Of a DNA stretch of 64,000 nucleotides, positions 45,804 to 57,558 are shown one piece after another. How positions within the stretch are numbered: the stretch's first letter is position 1; each line of letters begins with the position of its first letter. The stretch comes from JARKPK01 sp964631235 (GTDB lineage: Bacteria > Planctomycetota > Planctomycetia > Pirellulales > Thermoguttaceae). The stretch covers positions 107,577-171,576 of the forward strand of contig CAZVZX010000006.1 in NCBI GenBank assembly GCA_964631235.1, written 5' to 3'. A program made the position numbers and the translations under genes. The notes under the pieces were generated by a model, which did not search any database, had not been told where the DNA came from, and saw only the letters and a list, made by a program, of their open reading frames with translations.

Positions 45804-47258
45804 ATGACTTGGCAAATGAACCGTCGCGATTGGCTGCGAATCATGGGCGCCTCGGCGGCCGCCGCCGGTGCTGGATTGAACTTGGACTTTTCGGCGGCCG
45901 GCCAGCCGGTGCCGTTGGCGTCACCCGGCGAGGGCGGCGGGTTCCAAAGCCATACGGTTGCGCCGCGAACGACGATGGCCAATCGCGGGCCGTGCGCGTT
46001 GATCGACGGTAAAGTGATCCAACCGCGGCGAGAACTGCCGATTCTCCACACGACCGACGTATTGGTGGTCGGCGGCGGACCGGCCGGCGTGGCGGCGGCC
46101 GTGGCCGCTCGGCGCACCGGCGCAAAGGTCGCCCTGGTCGAGCGGTACGGCCATTTCGGCGGTTTGTGGACCGGCGGGCTCGTCCTGCTGATCACCGGGC
46201 ACATCGTCAAGGGCGGAAAGCAAGTGTGCCAAGGGATCGGCGAAGAGATGATGCGCCGCCTCGAAAAACTCGACGGCGGAATCATTAACCGCCGACCGGG
46301 CGTCGATCCCACGGTCGATGCCGAGGCGGCCAAATACATGATGATCGAAATGGTCGAAGAGGCCGAGGTCAAGGTGTTTTTGCACTGCTGGGGCGTCGAT
46401 GCCATTGTCAACGGCAACGAGGTTCTTGGTGCTGTCTTCGAAAGCAAAGCAGGCAAGCAAGCGGTGTTGGCCAAAGTGGTGATCGACGCCACCGGCGATG
46501 GCGACATCTTCGCCGCTGCCGGCGCCGAGTTCGAGCACCGCACGCACAACATCGGGCTGGTGTCGCGGGTCGGAAATCTCGACCGCATTTCGCCCCCCAA
46601 GCCGGCCGACGCTCAAGCGAATCCGCAGGCGGCGGCCGCAGACTCTGCACAGGGCAAGCCCCCCGCCCCGAAGGCTCCCGATCCGCTGCGACGTTTGGGC
46701 AAGGCCACGCCGGCTCCCGGCGTCAACTGGGTGAACATGCGCGGCCCCGAGGTGGACGGCCTCGACGTGGAAACGCTGACGCGAATGGAGATGAACCACC
46801 GCAAGTTCATCTGGCAGAACTTGCAAAAAATCCGAGCCAACCCGGGCTTCGAGAAGCTCTTTTTGGTGGAAACCGCCCCGCAACTCGGCGTGCGAATCAC
46901 GCGAGTGCTGCTGACGCCGAAACCCGTTTCGCATGCCGACATGGAATCGGGTGTTCCCTTGGCCGACGTCATCGGCTTCGGCGGCGGCACGAGCAAGCCG
47001 TGGCCTATTCCCTACCGCGCGCTGTTGCCCGAAAAGCTCGATCAACTCTTGGCTGCCGGGCGGTGCATCGGCGCCGAGATGCGCATGGCCGACGTGGTGC
47101 GGCTGATCCCCAACTGCTTTGTTACCGGCCATGCGGCCGGCGCGGCCGCGGCCCTTGCCGTCCAAAGCGGTTGCCGCCCGCGCGACGTTGAAATCGCCAA
47201 GCTGCAAAAGGTGCTCCGCGAACAAGAGGCCTATCTTGGCGAGCCGGCCGCCGGTTGA
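45804..47258 (+). CDS. Tat-exported FAD-dependent oxidoreductase
   Basis: A 484-residue flavoprotein. ATG 45804 follows GGGGAGAA and gives a twin-arginine signal (NRRDWLRIMGASAAAAGAGL). The FAD-binding motif DVLVVGGGPAGVAAAVAARR lies at ~84-103, followed by RYGHFGGLWTGGLV and an FAD_oxidored-type core (VVIDATGDGDIFAAAGAEFE). A C-terminal segment RMADVVRLIPNCFVTGHAAG matches the family's second FAD contact region. A Pro/Ala-rich insertion separates two halves (~270-300). The stop overlaps or nearly abuts the polyferredoxin gene, so electrons may pass to that membrane protein. Substrate unknown. Confidence 0.87.
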   Translation: MTWQMNRRDWLRIMGASAAAAGAGLNLDFSAAGQPVPLASPGEGGGFQSHTVAPRTTMANRGPCALIDGKVIQPRRELPILHTTDVLVVGGGPAGVAAAVAARRTGAKVALVERYGHFGGLWTGGLVLLITGHIVKGGKQVCQGIGEEMMRRLEKLDGGIINRRPGVDPTVDAEAAKYMMIEMVEEAEVKVFLHCWGVDAIVNGNEVLGAVFESKAGKQAVLAKVVIDATGDGDIFAAAGAEFEHRTHNIGLVSRVGNLDRISPPKPADAQANPQAAAADSAQGKPPAPKAPDPLRRLGKATPAPGVNWVNMRGPEVDGLDVETLTRMEMNHRKFIWQNLQKIRANPGFEKLFLVETAPQLGVRITRVLLTPKPVSHADMESGVPLADVIGFGGGTSKPWPIPYRALLPEKLDQLLAAGRCIGAEMRMADVVRLIPNCFVTGHAAGAAAALAVQSGCRPRDVEIAKLQKVLREQEAYLGEPAAG

Positions 47259-47281
47259 ATTCGGCAACACTCCGATCTGCG

Positions 47282-48556
47282 ATGTCGTTGAACATGTCCA
47301 CCCGCCTGCTGCGTTCCATCATCCGAACGGTCATCGCAGCGGCGGCCATTGCGCTGCTGTGTGTTGCGCCTCGGTATCCGCAGGCCGTGCGGGCGCTCGT
47401 GGGATTCAGCCCCTTTGTCGCTGCGGCAGGGGTGCTCGCCGCCGGTTCGGCGGCGGCCGTCGTTGGGTGGGCCGTTTTTCCCGCTGTGGCGGCTGCACTC
47501 CGCAAACGATTCTTCTGCCGATGGCTTTGTCCGACCGGCCGATGCCTCGATTTGCTCGGCGCGGCGGGAAAGCGATGCGGCCTGCGCGCCCCGCGCTGTC
47601 CGAACTTGGGATGGTGGATCGCCCTGGCAACGCTCGGCGGGGCCTGCTTCGGTTATCCGCTGTTGCTCTGGCTCGACCCGCTCGCCCTGTTAGCTGCGTC
47701 GCTGACCGCGCCGCGATCCGCGGGCGTCACCGCGGGCAGCGCGGCCCTATGGTATTTCCTTTTGCCCGCGGCCGTCGCCTTGACCGCGCTGGCGGCGCCC
47801 GGGCTTTGGTGCGCGCGGCTCTGTCCGCTCGGAGGGTTTCAAGAGTTTCTTCACTGGGCCGTTCGCCCGTGGCAATGGACTGCGGCGCAGTTGTTTCGTG
47901 GTCGCCCCGCGGCTGCCGAGCCATCGACCGCCCAGGCCGAAGCAACGAAGAATCACAGCGACGACGAGGGGCCGGGGCGCAACGTGGGCCGTCGCGTTGT
48001 GTTGGCCGGTGCGGCGGGCGCCGTATGCGGTTGGGCAATCGCGCGCCGCAGCGACTCGGGGGGCGAGCGGCCGCTGCGTCCCCCCGGCGCGGTCGAGGAG
48101 CGGCAATTCACCGGACTTTGCCTGCGTTGCGGCAACTGCATTTCCGCCTGTCCGGAAAAGATTCTCTTTGCCGGCGGTGCGGCGCATGGTTGGGCCGGAC
48201 TGCTAGCGCCGCAGGTGCGATTCGATGCCGGTTACTGCCGCGAGGATTGCGTGCGCTGCACGCAGGCCTGTCCTAGCGGCGCGATCCGCCCCGTTAAGAA
48301 GCGAGACAAGATTCGGACGCCGATCGGATTCCCGCGCGTGGACATGAACGTGTGCATCCTCGGCGAGGACGGCGAATGCACCGCCTGCGCGCGGGCATGT
48401 CCCTTCGAAGCGATCCGTTACGAGTTCTGCGAAGCCGACTACACCACGGTGCCGCGAATCGATCCCGATCGTTGCCCGGGCTGCGGCGCGTGCCAAGTGG
48501 CCTGCCCCACCGAGCCGAAGTCGATCGTCATCGTCGCCGACCATCCGCGGCGATGA
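47282..48556 (+). CDS. NapH/NapG-like membrane polyferredoxin (second copy)
   Basis: A 424-residue protein that resembles the 14884-16986 product. ATG 47282 is used; TTG 47255 would overlap the FAD gene stop, ATG 47294 is another option. Membrane segments and NapH-type pairs (CRWLCPTGRCLDLLG, CARLCPLGGFQEFLHW) are followed by a twin-arginine-like plus hydrophobic segment (GRRVVLAGAAGAVCGW) and ferredoxin motifs (CLRCGNCISACPEKIL, CTQACPSGAI, CTACARACPFEAI, CPGCGACQVACPTE). Likely moves electrons between the FAD protein and the quinone pool or another carrier. Confidence 0.85.
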   Translation: MSLNMSTRLLRSIIRTVIAAAAIALLCVAPRYPQAVRALVGFSPFVAAAGVLAAGSAAAVVGWAVFPAVAAALRKRFFCRWLCPTGRCLDLLGAAGKRCGLRAPRCPNLGWWIALATLGGACFGYPLLLWLDPLALLAASLTAPRSAGVTAGSAALWYFLLPAAVALTALAAPGLWCARLCPLGGFQEFLHWAVRPWQWTAAQLFRGRPAAAEPSTAQAEATKNHSDDEGPGRNVGRRVVLAGAAGAVCGWAIARRSDSGGERPLRPPGAVEERQFTGLCLRCGNCISACPEKILFAGGAAHGWAGLLAPQVRFDAGYCREDCVRCTQACPSGAIRPVKKRDKIRTPIGFPRVDMNVCILGEDGECTACARACPFEAIRYEFCEADYTTVPRIDPDRCPGCGACQVACPTEPKSIVIVADHPRR

Positions 48557-48883
48557 ACCGGCGCTGGGGCGACGAATTCCCATCCGCGGCGATCAGTCCC
48601 CGCCATCGTGCTGAATCGGCTGCGCGATAACACCTTCTCCTCGACGGAAACGTTCGCTCTCACCACCGGCGGCCGGCCGAATTTACGTCACAGCAAAGTC
48701 GTTTGTGCATCGAGTCTTCGATGTTTTCGCACGAGTTTTTTAATTCAGCAGTGTGCGGGGCGGCCGAAAACTTTAGTCATTTCTTGAATCCGCCGGTGCG
48801 GCATCCTCGAACCTTTGCATACATTCGTGGCGCAAAGGGCGACCACGGCGGATGAGGAAAACTTCCTTTCGAGGAGACGAGGG
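48557..48883. other. Intergenic region upstream of fasciclin gene
   Basis: About 330 bases holding the candidate terminator at 48705-48741. No gene is supported. A strong GAGGAG site lies just before the fasciclin gene at 48884. Confidence 0.5.
48705..48741 (+). terminator. Candidate terminator after polyferredoxin gene
   Basis: GTGC (48705-48708) pairs with GCAC (48729-48732) around an inner stem ATCGA/TCGAT, followed by GAG and TTTTTT. The stem is interrupted, so strength is uncertain. Confidence 0.5.
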
Positions 48884-49435
48884 ATGAAGACGATTCTTGC
48901 GTGCAGTGTGGCGTTGTTGTTGGCAGCGGCTCCGTTTGCGTTCAGTGGCGACGGGTGCCCGGCGGCGGCCAAGTCGAGCGGAGGATGCACCTCGGCGGTA
49001 AGCACCGCGGCAGCCTGCTCCGATGCGAAGGACATTGTGGACACGGCCGTGGCCGCCGGCAGTTTCAAAACGCTCGTGGCGGCCGTGCAAGCGGCAGGCC
49101 TGGTAGACACCCTGAAGGGCGCCGGTCCGTTCACCGTGTTCGCTCCGACGGACGAAGCCTTCGCGAAACTGCCGGAAGGCACCGTGGCCAATCTGCTGAA
49201 GCCGGAGAACAAGGACAAGTTGGTAGCCGTATTGACCTACCACGTCGTCCCCGGCAAAGTGATGGCTGCCGACGTGGTCAAGCTGTCGGAGGCGAAGACC
49301 GTTCAGGGCTCGGCCGCGAAAATCACCGTTGCCGATGGCAAGGTGAAAGTCGATAACGCGAACGTCGTCAAGACTGACATCGCCACCAGCAATGGCGTGA
49401 TCCACGTCATCGACGCCGTGATTTTGCCGAAGTAG
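48884..49435 (+). CDS. Secreted fasciclin-domain protein
   Basis: A 183-residue exported protein. ATG 48884 follows GAGGAGACGAGGG. The signal sequence is MKTILACSVALLLAAAPFAF, then a short Cys/Ser-rich linker. The fasciclin (FAS1) domain covers ~50-183, with conserved FTVFAPTDEAFAKLPEGTV, VLTYHVVPGKVM and GVIHVIDAVILPK. FAS1 domains mediate adhesion or small-ligand binding; in bacteria they are often secreted. No operon partner. Confidence 0.93.
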   Translation: MKTILACSVALLLAAAPFAFSGDGCPAAAKSSGGCTSAVSTAAACSDAKDIVDTAVAAGSFKTLVAAVQAAGLVDTLKGAGPFTVFAPTDEAFAKLPEGTVANLLKPENKDKLVAVLTYHVVPGKVMAADVVKLSEAKTVQGSAAKITVADGKVKVDNANVVKTDIATSNGVIHVIDAVILPK

Positions 49436-49808
49436 TTTTCGAACCGACTTGATGCTTCGTGAAACCACCGAAGGGGTGGGGCGGCTGAGTCGGCCATAGC
49501 GATTCAGCCGCGGTGGAAGAACAACCGTTGCCGGGCCCGGGCGAGGTGAAAGACACCTCAACAAACCGCGGCGAAAGACCTGTCAGTCACGATTGAGGTC
49601 GGAGGTTCGGTCGCCGCTACCGGGCCATGAGCCGGCAACGATAACTCCAGATGAAGCGCGAGGTTCGATCAGACGATCGAACCTCGCGCTGTTTCTTGGT
49701 TGCAGCGGTTTGCGGAACTCCGGAGCACCCGGCGCCCAGCACGGCGATTGCCGCACACCACGCTTGCCACGCGATGCCAATCGGCCTTTCCGAAGATGGC
49801 GGCCGGGT
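49436..49808. other. Intergenic region with strong hairpin
   Basis: About 370 bases between convergent genes. Contains the perfect 16-bp-stem hairpin at 49655-49690. No gene was supported. Confidence 0.6.
49655..49690. terminator. Bidirectional terminator-like hairpin between convergent genes
   Basis: AGCGCGAGGTTCGATC (49655-49670) is exactly complementary to GATCGAACCTCGCGCT (49675-49690), with loop AGAC. GTTTCTTGG follows on the plus strand. It sits between two genes reading toward each other, which fits a shared terminator, though the T-tract is modest. Confidence 0.65.
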
Positions 49809-51239
49809 TCACCCTTCCACGATGACGCGGGCGGCGAACAAGTCGGCCAAATGTCGGGCGTTCCTCGAGTGATCGCCGTAGAAGACCACCCGATGCAACA
49901 GCGTCATCATGTCGCCCTGAAGCACGCCGCCGCCCCAATTGCGAACCATCGTCGAGGCGTCGTTCACTTCGGTGACGATCTGCGTGCGGCAGGCGCGGGT
50001 CGATTGCTCGGGCACGGCGCGAATCGTGCCGGTGGAAACGAGGATCGTATCGAGATTGATCAGCTTCGCCCGAGTGACTTTCTGCCCAATACGGTATTGG
50101 ATTTCCGGCACGGCGCCGCCGCCGACTTCGGAATGGTTGCGGAGCAGATAGGGCGCGGGCTTCTCGCCGTAGCCGTCCATCCGCAACGGGCCCACGCAAT
50201 GCGCCGTCCACACCATGTTCTTCGCCGTGTCGAAGGTCGAGTTGCCCTGGAACCCGGGAATCTCGAAGGCATAGTGGAAAAGCATCATCGTCAACAACGA
50301 ATCCATGTCGCCCTCGCACGAAGCGGGGATGCCCCGATCGCGCAGCCGCGTGAAGCCCAGACAGGGGAACCCTCGCGACAGCCAAGCCATGCACGTGCCG
50401 ACGGCCAGCGAATCGGCCTTCTCGTCGTCAATCAGCCGATCGAGAGCGAGGCTCACGCGGGCGGCTCGGAGAATGTCGTCGGCGCTTGGCTCGACGATCC
50501 GTTTCGCCTCGCGGGTCCAAATTTCGGCCTCGGCGCGGGCCTTCGCCTCGTCCACCTGTGCCAGCAGCTCATTGAACCGCTCTTGCGGCACCAGAACCAC
50601 CGTCGCGCCGAATCGCTTCTTGATTTCCTCGGGCGAACAGGCCGGCGCCGTGCCCTTCAACGGCGGAAAAACGAGAATCCGGCTTTGCCGCATCAGTGGC
50701 GGAACACGCAAGAGCCGTGCAGCGCGCTCCAGTTCATCCCAGTCACTCGTGGCAAGCATCGTCACCCGCTTGCCCTCTTCGCGCCATCGGTAGGCGTACA
50801 TCCAGTCGTGCCCGCTGGCCGGCAGCGAAAAGACCAACAAGGGCCGATCGCCCAATAGCGCAAGTGGAATGGCCCGCAGCAACCCGCCGATCGACATATT
50901 GACGGCAAGCACCGGGGCGTCGGGGCCGGCCTGTTCGAGTATGGCTGAGGTGTCTTCCGGCTTGTTCGACCGTCCGATGACGAACTCGACATTGCCGAGC
51001 TTCTTTTCAACCGCCTTCAAGCGGTCGGTGAGTCCTGTCATCTCCGATTCGCTGACGCCCCAACCGCGATCGCCAGGCACCGGCGAGCCGGTGAAGACGA
51101 CGGCGATTCGGGCTTTGGCGCCGGCAGCGCCGGCCGGCGGCGCCGATTCGGCCGCCGCCGCAACTGAGCCGGCTGCCCAAAGCGCGCCGGTCAATGCCGT
51201 TGTGCTGATAAACTCGCGACGATTGCAGTTTTCGCACAT
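49809..51239 (-). CDS. Tat-exported sugar-isomerase-like protein
   Basis: A 476-residue protein. ATG 51239 follows a strong GAGGAGG ribosome site (reading on the minus strand). Twin-arginine signal CNRREFISTTALTGALWAAG. The rest resembles the L-fucose/L-arabinose isomerase fold (for example DSLAVGTCMAWLSRGFPCLG, and a C-terminal region with NSTFDTAKNMVWTAHCVGP). Typical metal-ligand residues (Glu and His in the C-terminal half) can be proposed but not placed with certainty. Planctomycetes contain many such Tat-exported isomerase-like proteins. Exact substrate unknown. Confidence 0.7.
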   Translation of the reverse strand: MCENCNRREFISTTALTGALWAAGSVAAAAESAPPAGAAGAKARIAVVFTGSPVPGDRGWGVSESEMTGLTDRLKAVEKKLGNVEFVIGRSNKPEDTSAILEQAGPDAPVLAVNMSIGGLLRAIPLALLGDRPLLVFSLPASGHDWMYAYRWREEGKRVTMLATSDWDELERAARLLRVPPLMRQSRILVFPPLKGTAPACSPEEIKKRFGATVVLVPQERFNELLAQVDEAKARAEAEIWTREAKRIVEPSADDILRAARVSLALDRLIDDEKADSLAVGTCMAWLSRGFPCLGFTRLRDRGIPASCEGDMDSLLTMMLFHYAFEIPGFQGNSTFDTAKNMVWTAHCVGPLRMDGYGEKPAPYLLRNHSEVGGGAVPEIQYRIGQKVTRAKLINLDTILVSTGTIRAVPEQSTRACRTQIVTEVNDASTMVRNWGGGVLQGDMMTLLHRVVFYGDHSRNARHLADLFAARVIVEG

Positions 51240-52132
51240 GACCGCCCTCCTCCTCGATGACTCTGTGAGACGACCGTACCCCAGAAACATCGTGCGGCCC
51301 CGGCACCCCGGCCCCGGCCGCAGATTGGTTCTTTCACCCAAAGGCGAACCGCGACACGAACCGCCAGAGCCGCTTACTCATGTCAACACCGGCGTGCCGC
51401 CTATCCGAACAAGGCGAACTAAACGCGGAGATCGATCGGATAACGACACTACGGCGATCGGCCGCACAAGCGCTGCCGCCAACTGCTGGAAGGAAAGTCA
51501 GGAATGAATACTCTCCGTCGATCCACCGCGACGATAGCACCGACGGCAGTGGCTGTCAACAAAAGCCGTGCAATGCCCACAGAAACGGGAATGCACCCCG
51601 TGAAATAACGGCAGTTACCCCTGTTCGTGCAACCAACGTGCGGCATCATTTCAGCACGAGCAGCGTCGCAACGACAATCGGCGATCGTCATGCCGGTCAA
51701 CGCCAACCGCCCCAGCGACCGGCAGGCTGCAACGGCGCATTTCTCGCATAGTGCTGTGCGAATAGACAATCGCCGCGCCGATATTTGATTGCCCTGTTCG
51801 ACGCGCGGATGTAGATTACCTTTCGGCGGGTTGTCTCGTAACGCAATTAGCTTCGGCAATCATCGGCCGTTGCGCAACCCATACGCAATTGTTCTTCCAA
51901 CACAAACACAAGATCGTTCCACACAATTGCGGAGGTGACCGCAGTCGCAATAGTGCGGCCGATTACGTGACATCCCCTTTGAACCCCTTTCCGTTATTCG
52001 CGGACATGTTGTACCCCCGCCGCGGCCCGCTGCACTGCACACGGGCGCGGTTGCATCCCTTATCGACAGGCGATTTTTCCCTATCGTGATGGATTCTTCG
52101 TGATCGATTTTCAGACGACGCAGAGGTGCCCC
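51240..52132. other. Divergent intergenic region with degenerate repeat copy
   Basis: About 890 bases. Holds a degenerate copy of the dispersed repeat at ~51912-51993. Open frames here (including a long minus-strand frame that continues through the next gene) are not supported by ribosome sites or protein-like composition. Confidence 0.55.
51912..51993 (-). repeat. Dispersed intergenic repeat, degenerate copy 6
   Basis: On the plus strand CGTTCCACACAATTGCGGAG, GTGCGGCCGA, TTTGAACCCCTTTCCGTTA and TTCGCGG align with the reverse orientation of other copies, with a ~10-15-base internal deletion in the stem region. Confidence 0.65.
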
Positions 52133-55100
52133 ATGCGCACGTTGTTCGCTCGGCAGCACGGCAGTCACCGAGAATACCGTATCAACTGTCGCCCTGGTCG
52201 CTGCCAACGGCTCTGTTGGGCCGCATTGTTGCTTTTCGGGCATGGGGGCATCTTTGCGTTCGGCGCGGAGACGAGCATCCGCTTCAACCGCGATGTCCGT
52301 CCGATTCTGACCGAGCATTGCTTCGCCTGCCACGGGCCCGACAGCGCCTCGCGCGAGGCCGACCTTCGGCTCGACCAGCGCGACGCAGCCATCGACGCCG
52401 GCGCAATCGCCCCGGGAAAGCCGGACGAAAGCGAGATGATCGCTCGAATCTTCGCCGCCGATGCCGACGAAATCATGCCGCCGCCGAAGGCGCACAAACC
52501 GCTGAACGACGCGCAGAAGAAGCTGCTGCGCGAATGGATTGCGGCCGGCGCTCCGTACGAGCCGCATTGGTCGTTGATGGCCCCGAGCCGGCCCGAGCCC
52601 CCGCCGGTGAAGAAAGCCGGCTGGGTCCGCACCCCGATCGACGCATTCATCCTGGCGAAGCTCGAAGCGGCGGGCTTGGAACCCGCGCCCGAGGCCGATC
52701 GCCGCACGATGATCCGCCGACTCTATCTCGACGCGATCGGCCTTCCGCCGCCGGTGGAAGAAGTGGAACGGTTCGTTTCCGACCCGTCGCCGCGGGCCTA
52801 CGAGGAGCTTGTCGAGCGAGTGATGGCATTGCCCCAATGGGGCGAACACCGGGCCCGCTACTGGCTCGATGCCGCCCGCTACGGCGACACGCACGGCATC
52901 CACTTCGACAATTACCGCGAAATGTACAGCTACCGCGACTGGGTCATCGCCGCGTTCAATCGGAATCAGCCGTTCGATCAATTCACTGTCGAGCAACTCG
53001 CCGGCGATCTGCTGCCCGAACCGACCCTCGAACAACTGATCGCCACGGGCTTCAACCGGTGCAATATCACGACGAACGAAGGCGGCACGATTCCCGAAGA
53101 GAACTTGGTGCTCTACACCCGCGATCGGACAGAAACCACGGCAACGGTGTGGTTGGGCTTGACCTTCGGCTGCGCCGTGTGCCACGACCATAAATACGAT
53201 CCGATCAGCCAGAAAGAGTTCTATTCGCTCGCCGCCTTCTTCAACAACACCACGCAAGGGGCGCTGGACGGCAACATCAAGGATACGCCGCCGATCGTCG
53301 TCGTTCCGCCGGTGGAAGACCGCGCCCGCTGGAACGAGCTGGGCGCGTTGGCCGAGAAGGCGGCTGCACGGCTGGCCGAACGGCGTCGGGCGGCTCAGGG
53401 AGACTTTGACCATTGGTTGAAAAACGCCAAGGAAGAAGAGCTGCGCGGCCGAATTTCCGCGGAGAAACTGCATCTTTCGGTCGCCTTGAACGAGGGCGAA
53501 GGCCGGCAGTGGAAGGCGCTGCTCGACGGAGAGCCTCGCACCATCGAGCTGGCGGCCGACGGCACTTGGAAGCCGGGCCATGCGGCGGCTTTCGCCGCGG
53601 AACTGAAGGCGGAAAACCCTGGCCGGCTCGCCGAAGCCGGCGACTTCGAAGGCGACAAGGCGTTCACCGTGTCCGCTTGGGTCAATCTGCCGAGCACTTC
53701 GATCAGCGCCGCGCTGGTGGCGCGGATGGACGACGGCAAGGAGTTTCGCGGCTGGGATCTGTGGATCGAAGGTGGAAAGCCGGGCATGCACCTGATTCAC
53801 CGCTGGGAGAGCGACGCGATCAAAGTCGTCGCCCAGCAGCCGCTCAAACCGAACACTTGGCACCATGTCGCCATCGCATACGATGGCTCGCGAAAAGCGG
53901 CCGGCGTAAAGATTTTCATCGACGGCAAACAACAAAAGAGCCGCACGGTCGTCGATAAACTGAAAAACACCATCCGCACCGAAGTGCCGCTGACCGTCGG
54001 CGGCCGCGACCGCGGGTCGCGGTTCGACGGTGCGCTGCTTGGCGACCTGCGCATTTGGCAGCGTGCGATTTCCGAACAAGAGGCCGCAGCCGTCGCGGCA
54101 GACACGCGCGCGGGCTATTTGGTCTCTCTTCCGGCGGAAAAAAGAACCGATGCCCAACGCAATGAGTTGTTCACCTATTGGATCGAGCGAATCGACCCGC
54201 TTTCGGCCGAGATTCGACAAGAGCAGGCAAAGCTCGGCGCCGAGCAAGAAGAGATCCGCCGCCGCAGCACCATCGCTCACATCACCCAAGAGCGCAAGGA
54301 ACCGGCCAAGGCATACGTTCTGATCCGCGGCGAGTACGATAAACGCGGCGAAGAGGTCGCGCCGAACACGCCCGCCTGCTTGCCGCCCATGCCCGAGGAT
54401 TTGCCGCGCAATCGGCTGGGCTTTGCGCGATGGCTGCTCCGGCCCGAAAACCCGCTGACCACGCGCGTCACGGTAAATCGCTTCTGGCAAGAGTTATTTG
54501 GGCAAGGGTTGGTTGCCACGGCCGGCGACTTCGGCACCACCGGCGAGATGCCCTCGCATCCCGAATTGCTCGATTGGTTGGCCGTCGAGTTCCGCGAGTC
54601 GGGCTGGGACGTGAAGCATCTGTTCCGATTGATGTTCCTCTCGGCAACGTATCGGCAGTCGGCCGCCTCGACCGAGGCCAAGCGGTCGGTCGATCCGCAA
54701 AACCGGCTGCTTTCGCGCGGCCCGCGATTCCGCATGGACGCCGAAACGATCCGCGACTACGCCTTGGCTGCCTCGGGCTTGCTCGTGCCGAAGATCGGCG
54801 GCCCCAGCGTCAAGCCCTATCAACCGCCGGGCGTGTGGGAGGCCGTGGCGATGATCGGCAGCAACACCCGCGATTATCAGCAAGATAAAGGCGAATCGCT
54901 CTACCGCCGCAGTCTCTATACGTTTTGGAAACGGGCGGCCCCGCCGGCGTCGCTGGAGATCTTCAATGCACCGTCGCGCGAGGTTTGCACAGTCCGTCGC
55001 GAACGAACCAACACCCCGTTGCAGGCGCTGGTCACGCTCAACGACACGCAGTTCGTCGAAGCCGCCCGCCATTTGGCCCAGCGGCTTCTGCACGAAGCCG

Positions 55101-55353
55101 GCGACACCACCGACGGGCGCATCCAATACGCCGCCGCCCGGCTGCTCGCCCGGCCGTTGACGGAACAAGAGTTGGCCGTAGTGCGGCGATCGGCCGCCGA
55201 ACTGTTGAAGCACTATCGCGCTGCGCCCGACGACGCCCGGCGACTGATCGCCGAGGGCGAATCGCGGGCCGACGAAAAGCTCGATCCCGCGGAGCTGGCC
55301 GCGTGGACGATGGTGGTCAATCAACTGATGAACCTCGACGAGGTGCTGTGCAA

Positions 55354-55357
<4 letters not shown>
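52133..55357 (+). CDS. Planctomycete secreted PSCyt1/DUF1549/LamG/DUF1553 protein
   Basis: A large exported protein (~1074 residues). ATG 52133 follows GAGGTG; GTG 52100 is an alternative. After a signal region (LCWAALLLFGHGGIFAFGAE) comes a planctomycete cytochrome c-type domain with haem motif CFACH (~63-67), then DUF1549 (APSRPEPPPVKKAGWVRTPI; RARYWLDAARYGDTHGIHFD, which includes conserved Asp/His), then a LamG/concanavalin-like domain (~500-650; GDKAFTVSAWVNLPSTSISA) and DUF1553 (NPLTTRVTVNRFWQELFGQG, REVCTVRRERTNTPLQALVT). The stop overlaps the DUF1501 gene's ATG (ATGA). Its function is not established; the c-type haem and carbohydrate-binding-like domain suggest redox or polysaccharide-related work outside the cytoplasm. 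Confidence 0.93.
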
Positions 55358-56865
<1,508 letters not shown>

Positions 56866-57558
56866 CAGCCCGGCGAAAACCCCGCTCGGGCATCCGCCGC
56901 CCGCACATTTCGCATCGCGATGAAGCCCACGGCCACGAGTCCAAGCACGACATTGGCACCGCTCGCCGAATCACACCGCGGGCGCGGACATCGGGTCGTC
57001 GTGTGGCTACAGGGGGATTCGGGCGTATCAGCCTCACCGCCAGCGGCAGTTCAGTACAACACACACCCCTTATAAGAGGGGTGTCCTCTCGTGGCAAGCC
57101 GCGGAGATGAATCAGGTGGCAACCGCGTGCCAATCCGGCCACACGGTTCACTACCCGCAAGGCCGCTGGCCCGATCTCCTCGGCTCGATGGCCGTCGAGG
57201 CCCGACCAATGGCGACCGCCGGCATTCCGCACGCGCAAACTGACGTGAGCGTAACGGATTGCGACGGGACGGTCGACCGATTGCCTGCCCAAGTCGGGCC
57301 GGTTTTGCTTGTAAAGCGGTTGGGCGAGAATTATTCTTAGTATATGGGCCGGATCCTCGCCTAAGGTGTGGGGGTGCCGCAAGGGCATCGGCGCGGGGGG
57401 CGGCCCGAGGTGGGACGGAAAGCGTCAATCGTCGGCGGCTTGCCGGCACGCGGCGGGCGAGGGCTCGTCGCGCCTCGATTTGGTCAAAGGAACAGAGGCT
57501 TGGTCGGCCGCGCGGCGCGGCGCCGAGCGGTGCGTATCTTTTCGCAGAGGAGTCTTCC
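56866..57558. other. Intergenic region upstream of DUF1598-type gene
   Basis: About 690 bases. Two hairpins are visible: GCCCG/CGGGC just after the DUF1501 stop (near 56869-56895), and ACACCCCT (57063-57070) with AGGGGTGT (57077-57084). No T-tracts follow. No gene is supported; a possible AT-rich stretch around 57325-57345 could hold a promoter. Confidence 0.5.

Noticed and set aside
51860..54490. Long minus-strand frame of 876 codons
   Set aside because: Antisense to the PSCyt1/DUF1549 gene, which has recognisable domains; the composition is Arg/Ala/Gly-rich and non-protein-like.
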